From positions 1 to 64,000 of the forward strand of contig NZ_REFW01000002.1 in assembly GCF_003688855.1 (NCBI RefSeq): a DNA stretch of 64,000 bases. Reading direction: 5' to 3'. Each line of letters opens with the position of its first letter. Within the stretch, counting starts at the first letter, position 1. The notes beneath the pieces are model-generated. The model did no database searches, was not told where the DNA came from, and saw only the letters and a list, made by a program, of their open reading frames with translations. The stretch is from Tessaracoccus antarcticus. Lineage in GTDB: Bacteria; Actinomycetota; Actinomycetes; Propionibacteriales; Propionibacteriaceae. The translations under genes and the position numbers were made by a program. This document shows, piece after piece, positions 60,956-64,000 of the stretch.

Positions 60956-62119
60956 ATGAAAGTTGCCATCGTTTCGACCTATCCGCCGCGCAAGTGCGGA
61001 ATCGCGACGTTCGCCAAGGACGTGAGGGACTCGCTGCGTGCCCACACGGAAGAGGTGATGATTGTCGCCTCCGTGATGCGGCGCGAGGCTGAGCGCAGCG
61101 AGGTGATGACCCGGATCCGGCAGGGGGAACGCTCCGACTACTCCCGGGCTGCCACGATCATCAACCGTTCCGGAGCCGACGTTGTACTGGTCCAGCATGA
61201 GTTCGGGATCTTCGGTGGGGCGCAGGGAGCATTCCTTCTGGATCTCCTGCGCGATCTGGACGTGCCGTACTGCGTGACGCTCCACACCGTCCTGGAGAAG
61301 TTCACCCGAACCCAGGCGTCCGTGATGCAGGAACTGTGCGACGGTGCCGCTCTGGTGTTCGTGTTCTCGTCCCGGGCGAAGGATCTCCTTGCCGGGGCAG
61401 GTCTCGTTGATCCCGCCAAGGTGGCCGTCATCCCGCACGGCGCTCCGCTTGGACTGATCGACCCGGCCCACGACGCCGACCTCGTGGCGCGCCTGTCGAA
61501 ACTGGTGGGCAGGGACACCGCCGGCCGCCCCGTCATGTCCACCTTCGGTCTGCTGTCACCCGGCAAGGGGCTGGAGCATGCCATCGAGGCGATTCCTGCC
61601 GTGCTGGAGGTGAGTCCGGACGTCCTCTACGTCGTGGCCGGGCGTACACATCCGGAGATCGTGAAGCGGCAGGGCGAGACGTATCGGGGCTCGCTGGAGT
61701 ACCTCGTGGAGGTGCTGGGGATTGAGGACAACGTCGTTTTTGTCGACAAGTACCTCAGCGATGACGAGCTCGTCACGCTGCTGCGGTCCAGCCAGGTTTT
61801 CGTGACCCCCTACCCGGGAAGGGAACAGGTGGTCTCCGGGACGCTGTCCTTCGCCGTGGCAGCCGGCTGCGCAGTGGTCTCCACTCCGTATTACCACGCT
61901 GAGGACCTGGCGGAGTCGGGGGCGGTGGTCCTCGTGGACTTCGGTGACACACCCTCCCTTGCTCGCGGGATCGCAAGCCTCCTGGGTGACCCGGAGGCGC
62001 TGGCCCGGGCCCGTGCGGCCTCGCACGGTCTGGCCGCACAGATGTCGTGGGACGTCGTGGGTCAAAGGACGGCCCGGATGCTGGAGCTGTCCACGGACCG
62101 CGGGATGGTCACTGCGTGA
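60956..62119 (+). CDS. GT4-family glycosyltransferase
   Basis: 387 aa with the GT-B fold. The N terminus VAIVSTYPPRKCGIATFAKDV is typical of GT4 enzymes in this type of cluster. A middle segment has HGAPLGLI, and the donor half has FGLLSPGKGLEHAIEAIPAVLE and the E-x7-E-like stretch TPYPGREQVVSGTLSFAVAAGCAVVSTPY. It probably transfers a sugar from a nucleotide donor, perhaps mannose given the GH130 partner. The ATG at 60956 follows GGGGGG; the adjacent GTG is an alternative. It overlaps the next gene by 4 nt (GTGA). Confidence 0.88.
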   Translation: MKVAIVSTYPPRKCGIATFAKDVRDSLRAHTEEVMIVASVMRREAERSEVMTRIRQGERSDYSRAATIINRSGADVVLVQHEFGIFGGAQGAFLLDLLRDLDVPYCVTLHTVLEKFTRTQASVMQELCDGAALVFVFSSRAKDLLAGAGLVDPAKVAVIPHGAPLGLIDPAHDADLVARLSKLVGRDTAGRPVMSTFGLLSPGKGLEHAIEAIPAVLEVSPDVLYVVAGRTHPEIVKRQGETYRGSLEYLVEVLGIEDNVVFVDKYLSDDELVTLLRSSQVFVTPYPGREQVVSGTLSFAVAAGCAVVSTPYYHAEDLAESGAVVLVDFGDTPSLARGIASLLGDPEALARARAASHGLAAQMSWDVVGQRTARMLELSTDRGMVTA

Positions 62120-63186
62120 CCCGCGGGCACGGGCGCGCGCAGTGGGATGTGCTCCTGGCGACGCGCCACCTGGACGTGCTCGTCGACGACATCGGGATCC
62201 TGCAGCACGCGGATGGCTCTGCGCCCAACCTGTCGCACGGGTACTGCGTGGATGACGTGGCTCGCCTGTTGATCGTTGCCGCGGGGCTGCATCGGCGCCA
62301 CCCGGAACGCGACGTGCACTGGCGGATGATGAACAGGGCACTGTCCTTCCTCATCGACGCCGAGGGCGGCGGTGTGATGCGCAATTTCATGTCGATCGAG
62401 CGTCGGTGGCTTGATGAGCCACACATGGGCGACCATGTGGGCCGCACGGTGTGGGGGTTGGGCGAGCTGCTGCGGCAGTTCCCGGACGTCGACTCCCTGG
62501 CCGTCCCCGCCCGCGACCTTCTGGATAGGTTGCTGCCGGCGTTGGAACGGCAGGACACCATCCACGAGTGGGCCTACTCGCTCCTGGGGTTGTCACGGTT
62601 GACCCCGGCGCAGTGGGGTCCACGACACGCGGGTGTGGCGCGGGACGGTTGTCGCTTCATGCTGGAGGCCAGGTCGGGACACGACGCCGCATGGCCATGG
62701 TTCGAGGACCGACTCACCTACGACAATGCCCGGCTGGCGCAGGGCCTCATCGCAATGGGCCACCGCGTGGGCAATGACGAGGCTGTCGCACTCGGCGCCG
62801 AGGCGCTGGGGTGGTTCTGGGGGCTGTGTGACACAGGCGCTCACGTCGACACCATCGGCAATGGGTGGCTCCAGCGGCGGCAGGACCACACCGCTTTCAC
62901 GGGGGATGAACAACCAATCGACGTCGGTGGCCTCACGGAGGCATGTGTCGAGGCATTCTTGGTGCTGCAGGACGAGACATGGGCGGCGCGGGCCACAATG
63001 GCCTTCACGTGGTTCCTCGGTGTCAATCGGCTGGGACTGGCGTTGTTTGATGTGAACAGCGGCGGCTGCAGGGATGGGCTGGGGCAAACTGCCGTCAACA
63101 ACAACCAGGGTGCCGAATCGACCCTCGCCTTCCTGCAGGCGGGGCTGGCGCTGGAAGGAGCGGGCACCACGGTGCCCGCGGTGTGA
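62116..63186 (+). CDS. Alpha-helical (alpha/alpha-barrel-like) protein of the GT4-GH130 cluster
   Basis: 356 aa, starting at GTG overlapping the glycosyltransferase stop. Regularly spaced helices with aromatic and His/Asp-containing loops are visible: GYCVDDVARLLIVAAGLHR, HMGDHVGRTVWGLGELLRQFP, DTIHEWAYSLLGLSRL, WPWFEDRLTYDNARLAQGLIAMG and GLTEACVEAFLVLQDETW. This suggests an alpha/alpha barrel of glycoside-hydrolase or epimerase type. Proteins like this accompany GT4 and GH130 genes in other bacteria, as I recall. The specific activity is unknown. Confidence 0.75.
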   Translation: MTRGHGRAQWDVLLATRHLDVLVDDIGILQHADGSAPNLSHGYCVDDVARLLIVAAGLHRRHPERDVHWRMMNRALSFLIDAEGGGVMRNFMSIERRWLDEPHMGDHVGRTVWGLGELLRQFPDVDSLAVPARDLLDRLLPALERQDTIHEWAYSLLGLSRLTPAQWGPRHAGVARDGCRFMLEARSGHDAAWPWFEDRLTYDNARLAQGLIAMGHRVGNDEAVALGAEALGWFWGLCDTGAHVDTIGNGWLQRRQDHTAFTGDEQPIDVGGLTEACVEAFLVLQDETWAARATMAFTWFLGVNRLGLALFDVNSGGCRDGLGQTAVNNNQGAESTLAFLQAGLALEGAGTTVPAV

Positions 63187-63190
63187 CCAC

Positions 63191-64000
63191 ATGAGCGCTG
63201 AACTCTTGACCCGTTCCCCCCACAACCCCATCCTCACGGGTGACCAGTGGCCCTATCCCATCAACTCCGTCATGAACGCCGCGGCCACCCTGGTGGATGG
63301 GGAAACGCTGCTCCTGGTGCGGGTGGAGGACCGACGCGGCTTCTCGCACCTGACGGTGGCGCGATCCGCCGACGGGGAGACGGACTGGCGCATCGACGAG
63401 CAGCCCCTGATCGCGCCCGAGCACCACTACGAGGAGTGGGGTGTTGAGGATCCCCGCATCACGTGGCTGCCGGATGAGAACGTCTGGGTGATCGCCTACA
63501 CGGCGTTCTCACCGCGGGGCACGATGGTGGCGCTGGCGCGCACAACCGACTTCGTCACCGTGGAACGTCTGGGACCGGTGGTGATGCCAGATGACAAGAA
63601 CGCCGCGCTGCTGCCCTGCCGCGTCGACGGCGACTACCTCATGTACCACCGCCCGTCGCTCCGCAGCGAGATGCCCGGGGTGTGGTGCTCCCGTTCAACC
63701 GACCTCGAATCGTGGTCGGATGAGCGGCGGGTCATGGGCCCCCGGATGGGCAACTTCTGGGACTGCAAACGCATCGGCATGGGAACTCCGGCCATCTGGA
63801 CGGAGCACGGGTGGTTGGCGTTCTACCACGGGGTCCGCGAAGCGGTGGCAGGGGACCTGTACCGGGTGGGGGCCGTCCTTCTCGACCTCGAGGATCCGGC
63901 CATCGTGACCCACCGCACCCAGGAATGGCTACTCAGCCCACATGAGGACTATGAGCGGATCGGCGACGTCCCCGGGGTGCTGTTTCCCTGCGGCGTGGTG
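63191..64000 (+). CDS. GH130-family glycosidase/phosphorylase (3' end outside window)
   Basis: First 270 codons, open to the end of the window. GH130 five-bladed propeller features: NPILTGDQWPYPINSVMNAAATLV, ETLLLVRVEDRRGFSHL, the catalytic-Asp region YEEWGVEDPRITWLPD, and NFWDCKRIGMGTPAIWTEHGWLAFYHGV. GH130 enzymes phosphorolyse or hydrolyse beta-mannosides. It starts 4 nt after the preceding stop, so it belongs to the same operon as the GT4 gene. It is incomplete only because the window ends. Confidence 0.9.
   Translation, partial: MSAELLTRSPHNPILTGDQWPYPINSVMNAAATLVDGETLLLVRVEDRRGFSHLTVARSADGETDWRIDEQPLIAPEHHYEEWGVEDPRITWLPDENVWVIAYTAFSPRGTMVALARTTDFVTVERLGPVVMPDDKNAALLPCRVDGDYLMYHRPSLRSEMPGVWCSRSTDLESWSDERRVMGPRMGNFWDCKRIGMGTPAIWTEHGWLAFYHGVREAVAGDLYRVGAVLLDLEDPAIVTHRTQEWLLSPHEDYERIGDVPGVLFPCGVV

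Overview
The window is 64 kb of GC-rich actinobacterial chromosome. A glnA2-glnE pair with a separate adenylylatable glnA, DUF2510/DUF4191/DUF1707 proteins, frequent GTG starts and ATGA-type gene coupling all fit Actinobacteria. I lean toward Propionibacteriales/Propionibacteriaceae, but that placement is inference. The window opens inside a 5S rRNA gene at the end of an rRNA operon and closes inside a GH130 glycosidase gene.

Layout. 1-4534: 5S rRNA and terminator, an N-acetylglucosamine-kinase-like gene, three tandem DUF2510 membrane-anchored paralogues and a small membrane protein. 4591-10680: an uronate catabolic operon (DUF2264-GH88 fusion, kduD, kduI, and a remnant that looks like KDPG aldolase) with a divergent DeoR-HTH/LacI-type regulator and a likely operator between them. 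10748-15563: glnA2 and glnE. 15621-17704: an FMN riboswitch controlling a riboflavin-type ABC uptake pair (permease and binding lipoprotein, no ATPase nearby). 17739-22169: an MMPL exporter with divergent MarR regulator and shared operator, then a DAACS symporter.

22182-36074 (minus strand): a complete bacterial-microcompartment ethanolamine operon in the order eutH-eutN-eutA-eutB-eutC-eutL-eutE-eutM-eutQ-eutT-eutJ-BMC-T-small protein-pta-adh. Ethanolamine enters by EutH. EutBC, with EutA and EutT maintaining its cobalamin cofactor, makes acetaldehyde and ammonia inside a EutL/M/N/BMC-T shell. EutE makes acetyl-CoA, a Pta-family enzyme replaces EutD, and a zinc alcohol dehydrogenase replaces EutG. 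No eut regulator is in the window. glnA (adenylylatable GS) lies just upstream.

39468-51013 (plus strand) is the most unusual region: a subtilisin-like S8 protease; an ECF-type sigma factor, a small partner protein and a TPR-CHAT protease as one translationally coupled unit; then two large proteins of unknown function and a metacaspase with two peptidoglycan-binding-like domains. All three proteases keep their catalytic residues, and none has a visible signal peptide. A conserved element (ATGTATCACC, 13-14 nt, CCTCTTGG) stands before both the sigma operon and the three-gene effector operon, so the sigma factor probably drives both. I read this as a sigma-controlled multi-protease stress, conflict or cell-death-like module of unknown function.

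51121-64000: DUF1707 protein, AAA ATPase, P2-type cation ATPase, DUF421 protein, Uup-like ABC-F ATPase, DUF4191 protein, lipA and lipB, and a GT4 / alpha-helical protein / GH130 glycan cluster running off the end. No tRNA, CRISPR array, insertion sequence or prophage gene was recognised.
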